Assembly (NCBI GenBank): GCA_022457155.1 | Contig: JAJGOT010000319.1 | Span: 164,001 to 228,000 of the forward strand | Origin: Cladopsammia gracilis | Taxonomy: Eukaryota; Cnidaria; Anthozoa; Scleractinia; Dendrophylliidae | Reading direction: 5' to 3' | DNA length: 64,000 nt | Shown: piece after piece, positions 10,118 through 22,744 of the stretch | Layout: each line of letters opens with the position of its first letter | How positions within the stretch are numbered: position 1 is the stretch's first letter | Program-made: the position numbers and the translations under genes | The notes under the pieces: model-generated | What the model saw: only the letters and a program-made list of their open reading frames with translations | The model's database searches: none | What the model was told of the DNA's origin: nothing

Positions 10118-12627
10118 ATGGTGAGTAGAAGTTCAGGTTCCTATCTGTTAAACATCTTTGCCTGTACTAGTCACTGAGTTTATATTTTTTATCGGCTTGT
10201 TAAAACATTACGTACCTGGTTTTCTGTCACAGATTTGAATGTTTCCTTGATACCTTCGTTTTCAGTCTAATTAACTTTGGGCTCCTTTTTCTCTCATCAG
10301 GGATTTTCTTCTGTTGTCGCATTTTTGATCTTGTTTGCTTGCATCGATCAGATGAGAGCTGCAATGGTGCCTAAGGTATTAATTTTAATAGTGTATATCA
10401 TTAACACCCTAAAACTAAAACGATCATACAATTTACGAGTAATTGATTAAAACTCCGTTTAGTTCCAATGTTTATCAAAAATTCGGCAGACAGCACTAAA
10501 CTTTCCGTCTTTTTTGGGGGTCTGAGTTCCGGATCCTTGAAGTCACGTTAATTTAGCGTGTCTTTTGAATGTCGATACCAACAAAATTAAAAAAAAAAGG
10601 GGAAAGAAAAGGAAAAAAGGGAAATTTTATTAGGAAACCACCATGTGCCGAGCACGGATGGCAAAAATTCGACAGGATTGACTGAATGGATCACGACGGG
10701 CGTCATTTGATTTCTGTGTGTTCAACAGAAAGCAAATTTAGGTCAATTTGTACAGCCAAGTAAACAAAGTGCTCTGTATAAATACCATTTGACACATGTT
10801 GACAATTAGAACTCCTTCCTTTTTATAGATGACATTGTACCACTAACTGTCTTGACATTCAGTAACATCAATATTCTTATTTTTCATTTTCATTACACAC
10901 GCAGTTCCCAGGGCAAAAAGTAATCACGGAGAAATTTAAACTGCACATTTTGGAGAGAAATGCCAAGTTTTACGAGGAAATTGAAATCGACGAGGAAAAT
11001 GACATTGCGTATTTCAAAGTGCCTCCGCACAACGATTTATCTCAGAACGACAAAATGTACGACTTCAGAATGGTAAGGAATATATACTTTATTACATCAT
11101 AATTAGAACCTTTGATGATAGAATTGAAACCCAGGCACTTTTGGTAGTTGCGTTTAGTCAAGTTAGCTGGTTCCAGCCGTAGGTACGATTCAAATGGAAA
11201 GTACCGGACAATAAGGTAATCCCGGGGGGGGGGTACTCCCTGTAATGGGCTATACGGGGATGCTCCGCCCGAAAGTGGTACCCTTTTGAGGCTGGAGGTA
11301 TATGAAAGGGTGGGATTTGTACGAGTTGAAGTATATGAAAGGGTAGGGATTTCACGAAGAATAGGAAAGGGTAGCTAAAACACGCCGTTGAATTATAAAA
11401 AAGGTAGGGAAAACTGCCATTTAAGTATTATAAAAAGGGCCTTTCAAAATATATCAAACAGACGCACGTAAAGGCTATATGAAAGGGGTACCATTTTCAA
11501 TGAAACGTATGTGAAAGGGGTGCCATTTTCAATGAAAGGTATATGAAAGGGGTACCTTTTCTGTCAAAAATGGTATATGAAAAAGTAAGGGTTTGGACCT
11601 CGGGGCGGAGCATCCCCGTACAAAACGTTGTTGAGTAGCCCCCCCCCCCCCCCCACTGATGAGAAGAAAAGATATAAATGTAAAGTATACAGTAGTGTTT
11701 TCACTTACGTCATATACCAAAACGGTTTATGGAATTGTAGAGAGTTTAAAACTACACATCTGGGCCAAATTTTGAAGCGCAAGAGCACTTCGTTCAAGAG
11801 TTATAGGCGAACGAGTTTTAGACAGTTTTAGTAAGAAATGCATGGAGCGGCCATCTTGGTGCCCCACTTAGGGACACCGACATGGCGGCCAAAAATTCAG
11901 TCTTAATTACACCAAAAATCTTATCACAAAATATTGTATTCACTACAAGTGCCATTAAATCGGCTTATAACCATCTTAAATAACTTTCAAATTGTTCAAT
12001 TTTGTTTATTTTCACGGCTTATCTGAAATAGCGTGACGAATTGCGTGACACATTCAAAACCTTTATAAATCGGAAGCAAAACATCGTTAAAACCTGAAGC
12101 TTTTTTGTGAAATATTACAACACTGGTATCCACATACCATGTTAGAAACAGTTTTGTAGGATGTATACTTTAGATTTTTGAAATTTTATGACGTCATGTG
12201 CAAATACTCTATACACTGGGTTAAACAATTAATTACCACGTCAGCTGCCATACACTTTTCATTAATTTTCAGAATAGAATCGTCTATTTCCGTTACCTTT
12301 TTGCTTGACAATATCATCTTTGGATAATGTAGGAGAGACAACGTAGATATTTTGTTTTTTATCCATTGAATGTAGCTACCGTGTTATAAAGTTCAAGTTG
12401 AAGTTTCAATTACTCTGACTATAATATTATTACAACGGCAACCGCCACTAGTCATTCGATCATTGCAGCATTGAATTGAAGTTGAAATGCCAAGAGTAAT
12501 GGCGTGTTTGTTTAACCAACAGAACATCTCAGTTAGACGTGTGAACAGTGATCGCGTTTGTCACATTACTCCACTGCCATCTGACCTACCAAGACCAAAC
12601 GAGCTATTAAAAGGACTGAAAATGGTA

Positions 12628-12708
<81 letters not shown>

Positions 12709-15700
12709 ACAAATTAACTCAGCAACATTGCTGGAGATGACACTGACCCTGGTCAGGTGGTAACAAGCCATCTTAGATCCCAAGGACTCTTCGGAGGATT
12801 CTTACAGTCCCTAACAAAACCGTCTTTTGGATAGTTACTGATCTTGTCTGCACACCAATCTGTTCCAGGTTGCCTCCCAATCTTCTAGGGATGGTTCCCA
12901 ATACTCCAATTATTATTATTACTAGCCGATATATAAAATAAAAAATATATTTTTGCCAAAAATGTAACTGAATTGTTTGAATAATAAGCATGAATTTGTG
13001 TTAAATATAAATATAGTACTAAATAGTACAGAATTCGCCGTTTTCCATTGCTTAGACTAATATTCGCTTCGCCCGGCAGGCAGTATAAGCCATTTTATGA
13101 GCAGAATTTATCCAAGCCTAATCACGTACGTGTGCAGCAATCACTATCTTCAAGATAACCTAGTTATTATTATTATTATTATCTTCATCTTAAACAACGT
13201 GTTCAACTTTCCACTGCACTACTAGAAGCCCCATACATAACATTTGTCTTAAAGTGTCTTGATAACGCTGCAAGTAAAGTTAATTTTTACTTTGTTTCTA
13301 TAAGTTCATTCCGAAACCTTTTTTACCGCTTTTATAAGCCGCATTTATAAGCCTACACAAAAACTGCCCAGGGCTTCACGGTACGGAAAGTGCTTTCTAC
13401 ATGACCAGATGGCAAATTTTCGGAAGGTGTAACATATTCAGCAGCTGGGTTAAAACTGTTCGATATCGATAAACACACATCATCACATATCTGTCAGTGT
13501 ACCTTGTAGATCGTTTCCTTTGCCTGTCTAAAGTTCCGAAACATCCCCAACGTCCATCGTATTTTCGCCACCTTATAAATTTACTCAGGTATAAAAAATA
13601 ACGTTATCCTCTTATTCCCTGTAGTCGACAAATTTGCCCCCGTCTCACAAGATTGAAACAATCAGCCAGCAATGGAGACTTGGTGACCTTGTTGACAAAT
13701 GGACTTTAAGGCCCGTGGTGCAAGAATTTTGTGGCCAGTTCCCAGTCTACCGATTGGAGCTATTCTCACCTGACTCAGTTACTGTGGTGCATGGAAACGA
13801 GGACGACACTGGCGCTGGTAAGCCTGTGCTATTATACATTCTATTTGTGTGGCAAATTAACATGAAACCTATAGATGGTTTTCACTCACGTGACCTTCAG
13901 TCCTGTGGGACTCAAATGACAAAGGCTATGGCGGCCATGTGGGTGCACATAACAAGTGGTTCATTAAAATTATTTTGTAGGCGTGCACCAACACATCAAC
14001 ATGACCGCCGTGACGTAACGGAAAATCACCTACATTGCCTTGTTATGGTTCATGTGCGGGATGTCGGTTCTTGAAGCCTGTTCATTAATTAAGGGGAGTG
14101 AAACTTAACTACAGTTTTAAAGTCGTTGCTAGGGACATTATTTCATGGTTAGCATTTCTCACGTATCATAATCTGCTAATATGGTGGGAACTATGAAACT
14201 GAACACAAGACATCACTAAATCGACATTGCACTTAGGTAACTAGTGTCAGTCCACAACCGCGCGTAAGAATGAAAAAGCGCAAAAACTCAAAGGAAACGA
14301 GATAAAAATCTGATTTTTTTGGTGAATCATAAGCAATTCAACGCTTTTTAAAATCTGTAGCATGGAATTACCGTTAGACGAAAAAAAAAGAAAACCTATT
14401 AAAGAAAATGTATTAAAATACACCTTTATGACGTCATAGCTTTTTCAATAACGCGAATTTCAAGAAATCCATGCTACAGATTTTTTATTAAGATGTTCTT
14501 TAGCTGTTGGCATTGGTTTTATTGGAAAAAAAATCTAAGATGTTTGAGTGTTAAGGGTTTTATGTTCTGGTCACGTGACTTAACAAATATGGCTCTGACT
14601 CATGAAATTTAATGGGACCTTTTTAAGAATGAACGTGACCAAACATCGTAGCCGAGGAAGTAAAGAAACTCATTATATGACGTTTGGAATTCTTCCATAG
14701 CAACCACCTTATAGTTAAGTTTCTCCCCCCTCAATATTGTGTTTATATGTTCTTGGGCAAAATACATTTCAATTCTTACAGTAGAGTGCAGGGGCGGATT
14801 TAGGAGAGGGCCGAGGGGGCCGCGTCCTCCCTTTTCTGTTTTTTCATTTTGTAATCAATCACCTGCAGTGACTCTTACTTAAAGTCACCTTTACAAGGAC
14901 AATCCCTAACGTTGGATTATAACACTCATAAATCCAATGGAGATGAGATGACTCTAGTTTAAGTCGCTCCCATACCACTCCGGTTTCTTGGATTTCGTTT
15001 GCAAAAAAAATTCGAGTTGATTCAAGTTATGTATTCATGTATTAAATATTTGAACATTTCTTGTTCAATGTGGGACCATGGCATTTTCCAAATTTCAGCG
15101 TCCAGAATGCACCTGATTGCATCTCAGACTAAGTACTTATACCGGGGAACATATCCGGATCCCTCTAGAAAGGAGCGCACATTGTCTCTCATACAAATTT
15201 CACAGCCCCTTCTTTCTAAAACTCCTGGATCTGCTTCTGGACACTGATATACTAGTCTGATATTCCATCCTGCATTGTATATATTAAACCCATATAAGTG
15301 CAACTTGGGAGTCTCTCCGACCACGGGCAATTATCGAAAATTATGTTAATTATCGATTAGAAGAGGTAGACCAATAAGAGATTTTTTCCTTCAAATTTAT
15401 CTCCCAGGACACAAACTAATAATGACATAATTTGGACCAAAGGGAAAGGCGCAAACGGGACGCGAAGCCCCATGCGAGGCGCCTACCCAAGAAACTTAGA
15501 AACTTAGATGGTGCGTTCTTTCGAATAAGAATTTATGAAAATAACATGGATGGATTTTACTAGAACTGATTTGTCTTAGGATGGGCATTTCTAGTAAACA
15601 CATTTGAAAACATGGCCACCTTATTAGGCACTTGAAACACAGGAAGGCCAAGCGCTATATATTGTCCTCCTGTACTTGAAATCGACTTGAGGGTCAGTGC

Positions 15701-16150
15701 CGTTAAATTTAATCCAAATTCAAAGCTCATGACTACCCACTGGCATCGGCACTCGTAACACAGGAGGCCCAAACGTATCAAAAAGAGTTTGTATGGGCTT
15801 CATGTGCTTGAAATTTATCCCAAATTCAAACCTCACGACTGCCCATCACTTTGTAACCTACTTGGTGGCATATGTTTAATTTGGTAGCGAAACTAACGTT
15901 TGTTTTTGTAATATCTTACACAGAGAGAACAAGACGCCAGATTGAAGTTAATAATGAATTTCCACTCTGTAGCGACAGCATCCCCCATTGCAATCCTAAT
16001 AACTGGAAATACAGTTGCCGTGTAGCAAGTCAGGCGTGTGTGTACTATGTGGTATGCAAAGTCGACCATATAAATACGATTGTCGGTTGTTCTACAATTA
16101 CCATTCATCGCTATGACAGCCTTGTGTGTTGCACACCTTCGTGCTCATAA
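10118..16150 (+). CDS. BRICHOS-domain secreted proprotein with furin-released Cys-rich peptide, gene B
   Basis: Six exons joined by consistent phases: 10118-10120 (ATG only), 10301-10375, 10905-11072, 12523-12624, 13625-13817 and 15924-16150, giving 255 residues. Residues 1 to about 23 form a signal peptide (GFSSVVAFLILFAC core). About 55-155 is a BRICHOS domain: conserved Asp79 in YDFRM, Cys95 in DRVCHITPLP and Cys152 in EFCGQFPVYRL, the last two expected to pair. RTRR at 182-185 fits the furin rule R-X-K/R-R; cleavage would release residues 186-255, with an N-terminal Gln and nine Cys. BRICHOS domains act as intramolecular chaperones in the secretory pathway, and annelid antimicrobial peptides such as arenicin share this pro-BRICHOS-peptide layout. 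A defence or venom-like role is inferred. The exon 4 start at AACATC gives the family's usual 12-residue spacing before Cys95. Confidence 0.88.
11219..11653. mobile_element. GGTATATGAAAGGG repeat-bearing inverted-repeat element in intron 3 of gene B
   Basis: Ends contain inverted poly-G/poly-C followed by TACGGGGATGCTCCGCCC. The interior is a series of degenerate GTATATGAAAGGGG repeats. The right end is shortened compared with the copy in gene C. Confidence 0.7.
12625..12712. repeat. (ATT)n microsatellite in intron 4 of gene B
   Basis: Starts within the donor of exon 4 (GTAATTATT), so the exon 4 donor is embedded in a microsatellite. Poly-Ile translations here are artefacts. Confidence 0.95.
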
Positions 16151-16428
16151 AGTGTTTGAGCGTTAAATTTGTTGCTGCCAGATTTGACTACAGTAGTACT
16201 AAAGGACCAAAAGAATAGAACAGGGAAATGAATTATGAAATCACCGTATAATGTAAAAATGATTTTGGAAAATTAAAGCAGCTCTTTTTTTATCATAAGT
16301 TTTAGCGACTTTTAAAGCTCAGTAATTTGAATTTTAAGCTATCAGATTATATAACTTACAACAATTATCTTTATACTATGTTTTAAAGTTAAGAGAATGT
16401 TGTGATTTTATGCAGTAACAAGTTATTG

Positions 16429-16434
16429 AATAAA
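16429..16434 (+). terminator. Candidate poly(A) signal of gene B
   Basis: AATAAA about 280 nt after the gene B stop codon, in conserved 3' flanking sequence. Confidence 0.45.
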
Positions 16435-16508
16435 AAATGTACTGTGTTTAAAAGACAAGCAATTTTATTCTTCGCCTCTTTTATAAACCCAATTATTATG
16501 TGGCTGGC

Positions 16509-16657
16509 TCCGCGATCGGGCCAGATGAAACAAATCCTGCTCTCTGATTGGCTACACGATCGGGGAAGATGAAGCAAGTCCTGCGCTCTGATTGGCTACA
16601 CGATCGGGGAAGATGAAACAAATCCTGCTCTCTGATTGGCTACCCGAGCGGGGAAAG
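16509..16657 (+). repeat. Roughly 44-bp CCAAT minisatellite, unit 2
   Basis: Same array as at 3549, about three copies, downstream of gene B. Confidence 0.75.
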
Positions 16658-17016
16658 TTCTGAATATTCCTTCGTCACGAACGCACACGAAGGGCTAGAG
16701 GCAGTAGTACTGACAAATGAAAACAAATTTTATTTTATAGAATGAGGAAACTAATTTAGCAAAAATCTTACGTTTTCTTTGGAACAACTTGTTGACATTC
16801 GAAGGAACGTGACTCGAATATCTAATATTTGAAGCTCGCCCCAGACTGCGCGCACAGGTCTGAGCTTCTTACGTAGAAACACAGGCACCCCAAGCTCAGT
16901 GTGACAGTCGACAGTCAGTTTCGTGTGGTATTTCGTAATATCAGCATGGCTGCAAATCAGATAAGGATTTGTATGGGAATCCCGGTAATTGATTCAAGAA
17001 GATAATTATTCGTAAA

Positions 17017-17251
17017 ATTTCTCAATAAAGAAGCCTTACCTTATTTTCATGGTGTGTTGCTTGCTTCCTGTGTGGTTATTTTCCTGATTTAATGCGATTT
17101 AAGCGTTTTCTTTCTTGCCCGTGTTTCCACTTCAGGAAAATTCTGACTAAAACTCACTAAAACTCACTGGAAACGCTCTAAATCGCCCCAAAAACCACAT
17201 AGGACACAAGGAAACACACAAGCGAAGTAAGGTAGGCAATTTTTATTGAAA
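17017..17251. mobile_element. Hairpin MITE, unit 2
   Basis: Counterpart of the inverted-arm element at 4050-4287, at the orthologous place. Confidence 0.6.
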
Positions 17252-17866
17252 TCTTGTTCATATTTTTTAGCTCCCAGAATGGACCGTTTTTTCTCATACA
17301 AATCCTTATAATTAATATCGCTCGAAACGGTTACTGTGACACATATAGCTTGAGCTACCTGTGGTGAAAGATGATTTTCGCGTGAGCCTGCATGATCGCT
17401 TTCCGTGGTCTATACAGTCGGTTTCTTATAATTTTGTTCCGTTTTTTAATCCAAACGTCCTGGTCAATGCAGGAGTCCAAAGAACTGCTACTCGTTTTGT
17501 AATAATCAGTAAATGTAGACATAAAGATAAATTTCTGCTGAAAAACGTGATGTGACATTGTCTAGACATGAACGTTATCCCCATGGAGATATGATGCTTT
17601 TTATACTGTAAATGTTCTTTGTAGTTCACTTTTGGTCTTGCACTGAGGAGTACAGGTTCGCCCTGTACGAAACAGACCTGTATGCATTAAACCGAAGTCA
17701 AAAGTTTAACCGTGTCCACTTATTCTCTTTATATTCGCTCTACCGATGGTATCGAGCCCTCTCGACACACAATACAAAGATTATCCTGGATATATATATA
17801 CAAATGAAGACAAATTTTTGTCTTCATTTGTGACAAATTTATATTATTTTTATGAAAGACTTGACA

Positions 17867-17945
<79 letters not shown>

Positions 17946-17947
<2 letters not shown>

Positions 17948-18061
17948 GAAAATGTGAGGGTCAAGAGTCCAACTCCAATGTAGCTTTGCTGGTTTATTCG
18001 CTCGACGTTTCGACCATAACGGTCTTCATTGGAGTTGGACTCTTGACCCTCACATTTTCGT
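17946..18061. repeat. Hairpin with PLE-like tail motif
   Basis: ACGAAAATGTGAGGGTCAAG is inverted at the right end (35-bp arms). The loop contains CTCGACGTTTCGACCATAACG, resembling tail sequences of GIY-YIG retroelements. A single arm of this also occurs near 7130-7160. Confidence 0.6.
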
Positions 18062-18172
18062 TTTTATTTACGTTATTTCAAGTGTCCACGATCGCTTTAG
18101 TGATCCTCCAGCAAGCATTTTACGTTGGTTAAGGATCTGCATTGTTTGCGAGACCCCTCACAAGTTTTACGG

Positions 18173-18255
<83 letters not shown>

Positions 18256-18308
18256 CACACGATGTGATGTTACAAAGTTTGTTTCTACTCAACATCGTTT
18301 CATATGGA

Positions 18309-18366
18309 CTTTAATACAGAACTGTTTCGTAGACCAACAAAGCGTTGATCCACTCATCAGTTAAAT
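18309..18366 (-). ncRNA. Hammerhead ribozyme on the minus strand
   Basis: On the minus strand: stem I TTTAA, core CTGATGA (complement of 18354-18360), a roughly 10-bp stem II GTGGATCAAC with GTTGGTCTAC, GAAA (18325-18328), stem III ACA/TGT, the GTA triplet (18315-18317) and TTAAA closing stem I. It lies downstream of the PLE fragment 18510-18665 on the same strand, as expected for a PLE tail. Confidence 0.75.
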
Positions 18367-18509
18367 TCCATACACACTAAACTTTGTTAGAGTTTATATA
18401 CATCAGCAATATGATCTTCACCGAAGTCGTTACAATATACAAACGAAAAACAAAACAAAGAAAAACAATCGGGATATAAACTTATGATTGGTCTCTAAGG
18501 ATGCGATTG

Positions 18510-18664
18510 AATTTTAGGAGGAACTTACGCTTGTGCCTGCAAGTTGATATTAGCTCGTTACGCTCGTTAAGTGTTGCCATGTCCGGTTTAAATACAATAC
18601 AGAATTTCTCGGTAATACATAGGTTACATCGTTTGGTAAAATTGGTATAGCATTTAGCCTTGGC

Positions 18665-18665
<1 letters not shown>
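18510..18665 (-). pseudogene. PLE GIY-YIG protein C-terminus
   Basis: The minus-strand frame contains [26 protein letters not shown] and [14 protein letters not shown], nearly the same as the C-terminus at 39640-39804. Only the tail of the element remains. Confidence 0.7.
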
Positions 18666-18734
<69 letters not shown>

Positions 18735-19607
18735 CGTTATAACCATGTGTTTTGTTTAGCCTATCAAACAACGAAAACAAAAAGCATGGTATATAATTAC
18801 GTCTTAAAAGAGACGTGTTTTCATGATTATGGCCAGGAGCTTGCTTTAAACTTACTTTATTATCTTGAAATAGGAAGGGCATGAATTTTTTTTTTACCTT
18901 AATGCTTGAATTTTTTTCACGTGCTTTCTTGTGCACGATTTTTGTTCTCTTAAATTTCTTCTGCGAGAATTTTTTTTTCGTAGCCCAACCCCCCTCCCCC
19001 CCCCCCCCCCCACAAAAATCAAATGGTCCGTCCCTAACTCAAGCCGGATTATACACTAGCTTAGTTAAAGTATTAGAATTTTTGCACTAGAATAGGGTTG
19101 GTTGTGAAAAAATGCTATCTCAGATTTGGTTCCGTCAGAAAGTCCAGCTAAAAATTTCATGAGGCAAATAGAGCCCTTACAAAATTCTTGGAATCAGGAC
19201 TACTTGGGTTGATTATGTTCCGCTAGTTGTCTTTCGGTCTGTTGGATTTATAGAGGGTCTCAATGGGGTTAAGCGTGTGGCGTGAAACATCCAAAAAATT
19301 AACCGTGTGTCGTGAAAAAGGGAAAAAATTAACCGTGTGTCGTGAATTATTTTTGTTCAGATAACCGTGTTGTTTGTAGCTTATTCTAAGCTCTGAACAA
19401 TTATTTTATTTATGTGGTCTATTTGGTATTTTTAGTTTGTTTCTCAGACAGAAAAAACAGTTATTCGATATATAGACAAAATCACCACAGGCATCCCAAA
19501 GAACACGAAATAACAATGCACATTGTGTATGACGTCATTTTTCAAGATAAGCACATGGCTGGTGGATTTTAGAGTCTGTCTGATCGTCCCGGTCGAAAGT
19601 CTTGACG

Positions 19608-22600
19608 ATGAGTGTGATTAAAGCCATTGTAAGTGTCTTTAGTCAAGGGCAAGAAAAGCCAATCGAAAGATATAAGTCCAGAATTCTGTTAAGCGACGAG
19701 CACAAGGAGTCGTTAAATGCTTTCGAAAAGCATCTTTCTGATTTTTTGGGCCTCAAGGATAAGATGCGAACCTTGGGTCTGGGCCAATACACATTGAAGC
19801 TGTACCGTATAAGCAAGTGCGATGGAAAAGTTGAGAACTTTGACATATCTACCCTGCCGCAATACAAACTTGAACTACCATCATTACTTACTGGTGAAAG
19901 TGAATTGAACGGTAAGTGAAAAGCTAAATCAATATGTATTCGATATAAAACGTACTAAATGGCTTCGCGGGGTGCTGCTTTTCAAACCTTTACTGTAGAA
20001 CCTTGTCACAAGTGCTGAAGTTACTTTTATGACGTCTGTAGATAACTCTGCAACTATGCCAGTAGGGGTCCACTATCATCCAAAATCCGTTACAGGAGAA
20101 GAGATGTTATCACAGATTTTTGAGATGGCAAAAACTGTGCAAGTGTGTGAGCGCTGTTTAACAAAACAGTCTTCGAACAATCATATTGTTACTCATGAAA
20201 CTGCTAAGTGTAACAGTACGTGTGCAACATGTCTTGACCTTAAATCGTTTTGTGAACATTGCAAAGTAAAGGGCCATGTTTCCTATGTACCAGCTTTAAG
20301 ATGCTGTGATTCGTGCCTCGAGAATGCAGTTCAATGCAAAAAAGTCGCCGTGCTTGCTGTTGTAACTGACTGCGAAGAGTGCAACAAGCAGGCCCTGCTG
20401 CAAATTCAGGAGATGTCAGAAAACAACACCCTTCCATCCGAGCTCCTTCTTCTGGTCCCTCTCCCTGATGTTGTACATGTTGGCAAGACAATGAAATGCA
20501 GCTGGAGTAACTGGTTTATTAATCTTGACGGTCAAATGTCAAACCTTGTTCTCATCCGCACTCTAAGAGATTCTAAAGACGTTTTTGTCCGGAAGCATTT
20601 AAGGAAACTATTAACATTAGAAAGCGTTCGTAACAAGGATAGGATGGCAATCGACCCTATTATTCGTTTAACGAGACCGGAAGTAATAGAGGTGTTGCAA
20701 AAGGTAGAGCTAGTTGTGCACACCATTGTACCTGAAAAGTACAGATTTTGGGCCTCAAACCAGCAAGGCGTTTGCAAGCATCCTGTCGCTCTGTCTCCAG
20801 GTCCTATCGGTAACATTCTCACCATTGATTACGATTTCTCTTCTTCGTCCTCGCGTTTGTTGAAAATCAGGCTTCACCAGCCTGCTGAAGTATCGGAGTT
20901 ACAAACTGGGATGCGTGATGCAAGAGACGTATGCTTTCGTAACGGAGTAGCGTATGTAGCAGAGCGTGGAACAGGATGTGTAAGATATTGTGACCTCGAG
21001 GGGAACGTTAAACTTAAACCTGGCTCATTCCGCTCGCGTGCGGACCTGGAGCAAGCACTTCTCAGGTACAATTTGTCAACAAATGGAACTGTTCCGATGT
21101 TACGTGAGCGCCTCTCTGTGCATTTGCGAAAGTTAGAATCGAAAGTGAGAAAGAACGTGGTACACATTGTCGACGTGCAACTGTCAAAACCCTCGGCCCT
21201 GTGTATGGCTAGCGATGATGTGCTATTGGTAGCCGATGATGGGCTACGAGTCATACATCAAGTTTCGCTCGAAAGAGATGGTGTAACAATCAGGGGCAAG
21301 TCAATGAGAACACTTTCAAATTACCCTACACATATCGAAAGTGTGGAATCCATGACAATCTTGGAATCAAACGTATACTTTGCAGGATCAAAAAACGACA
21401 AATGTCAAGGAGGTCTATATTCTGTTAGCATGGAAACCACCCTGATGGAATGTGCTATCCAGAATGGTGATGAAAGTTGCAAGGAGATCAAGAGGGTATC
21501 CAAATTTAATGAGCTGCTAGACTTCACAGACATCGGTGCTCGTGATGTGAAGTCATTTAACCCGCACACCAACGAAGTTGTACATCTTGCTGGCGACGGA
21601 TGTGATGCATAGGATGATGGTACTGGACGATGCTGTAGTTTTATACAAGCTCATGGTATTTGCTGTATTTCGAACACTATATTTGTCACAGACGCAGCAG
21701 CAGGAAAAGTAAAACTAGTAGTTAGCATGAGTGGAACTTTGTCCCTTCTTTATCATTTGCGGCTTCTTTATGACAGTTTTGGAATTACGTGTAAAGGAAG
21801 CACTCCTGCGCAAATGACTCCAGAATTGGTGGTGTCGAATGTACGTAAAGTACACCAATACGTTCAATCGACAGTGCGCAAAGTCAAGGAAAGTAATCAA
21901 CTAAAGGAAGATGCGTCGACAAATGGTCCTCAAGGAACTGTTTCCAAAAAAACGCAGACCTCAATTGAGCTTTTGTTGAAAGGTATGACCAATCTTATGA
22001 TAAATCTCGAAAAAGTAAATCCAGAATTCAAGTACAACGTTGTTTTCAAAACATTGTTAACAACTGAAGTAGAAAATCTGCATGCAGTGTCACACTTTAA
22101 GAATGAGACATTTAGTACTCTTCAGTACGCCATGGACTTTGGCACTATAGCAAAAGAATCTCTTAAACGAGTTTCTAAATGGGCGGCAAAGTACTTCCTT
22201 CACCCATCCAGCGTCCTATTATCCAGTTCCCCAAACAGGAATGTTGCTCGGTGACATCAAGTTTATGTCGCCACTCCCATCCAAGACGCTCTCCAATAGG
22301 GAGGAAGATGCAATGCGGGGATGGGTTGACAACTTTCGCCCTGTGAGGCAAAGAACTGTCCGATCTGAGACCACAAAGGATAAAGCAGGAGCTTTGCCTC
22401 CTGCCGTCTATACAAAGCGAGCCGATTCTATAACAAGATTATTCTTTAGACATGATCAAGAAATAGGCGCAGATCTCCCAGATAAGACAGATGCTGAAGG
22501 CCCGAATGTACCCGTGCCCGAGGGCGTATCTTTAATCAGCTTTGTTGATGATTGTACCATCGAAGTTGTCCACGCAACTCAGTCAACTCAGGTATCCAAC

Positions 22601-22744
22601 TCAAATTGTGATTTCGGCGAGGAATATGAAACGGACTCAGACGATAGTTTGTTTTCCGATGACGAACCTGATTATGTAACAAACAAGCCAGTAATAACAA
22701 GATCGGGAAGACAAGTCAAGGCCTGGGCAAAGTTTGATGTTTAA
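19608..22744 (+). pseudogene. TIR-element protein: Cys-rich N-terminus, SAP-like motif, propeller-like repeats; one stop and one frameshift
   Basis: Exon 1 is 19608-19911 (MSVIKAIVSVF start) with donor GTAAGT; exon 2 starts at 20042 after CTGTAG, the split codon giving Asp in frame. The frame stays open to TAG at 21610-21612, reopens in the same frame to 22254, then continues in another frame from about 22202 to 22744 (VPQTGMLLGDIKF), consistent with a 4-nt insertion near 22195-22201. Full length would be roughly 900 residues. Seen: CxxC-type cysteine clusters (20140-20390), VPLPDVVHVGKTMKCSWSNW, a SAP-like DNA-binding motif at about 21024-21135 (RADLEQALLRYNLSTNG), NHL-like stretches (SKPSALCMASDDVLLVADDG) and an acidic tail ending RSGRQVKAW. 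SAP suggests DNA binding; a transposase role is inference. One stop plus one frameshift suggest recent death. Confidence 0.75.
21610..21612 (+). other. In-frame nonsense codon in the element protein
   Basis: A single TAG separates two long frames in the same phase. The 114 nt after it are also open (CCSFIQAHGICC, NTIFVTDAAAGKVKL), so the frame was continuous before the mutation. Confidence 0.8.

Larger units (their letters stand above)
1..12969. repeat. Tandem segmental duplication, unit 1
   Basis: The first bases of the window recur almost unchanged at 12970, 28515 and 50002, and similarity then continues for kilobases. This unit holds the 3' half of gene A, the A-B spacer and the 5' half of gene B; the real duplication boundaries are unknown because the window start is arbitrary. 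A PLE palindrome of several kilobases distinguishes it from the next unit. Confidence 0.95.

Noticed and set aside
11640..11665. CTGATGAGAAG near the intron 3 element as a hammerhead core
   Set aside because: No stem II or GAAA follows; it is ordinary flanking sequence shared by all copies.
12487..12717. Frame beginning MPRVMACLFNQQ and ending in poly-Ile
   Set aside because: The exon starts at AACATC after an acceptor AG, which gives correct BRICHOS spacing; the start is intron sequence and the Ile run is the ATT microsatellite.
20240..21254. Minus-strand frames of 83-126 residues
   Set aside because: They are shadows of the element protein on the opposite strand.
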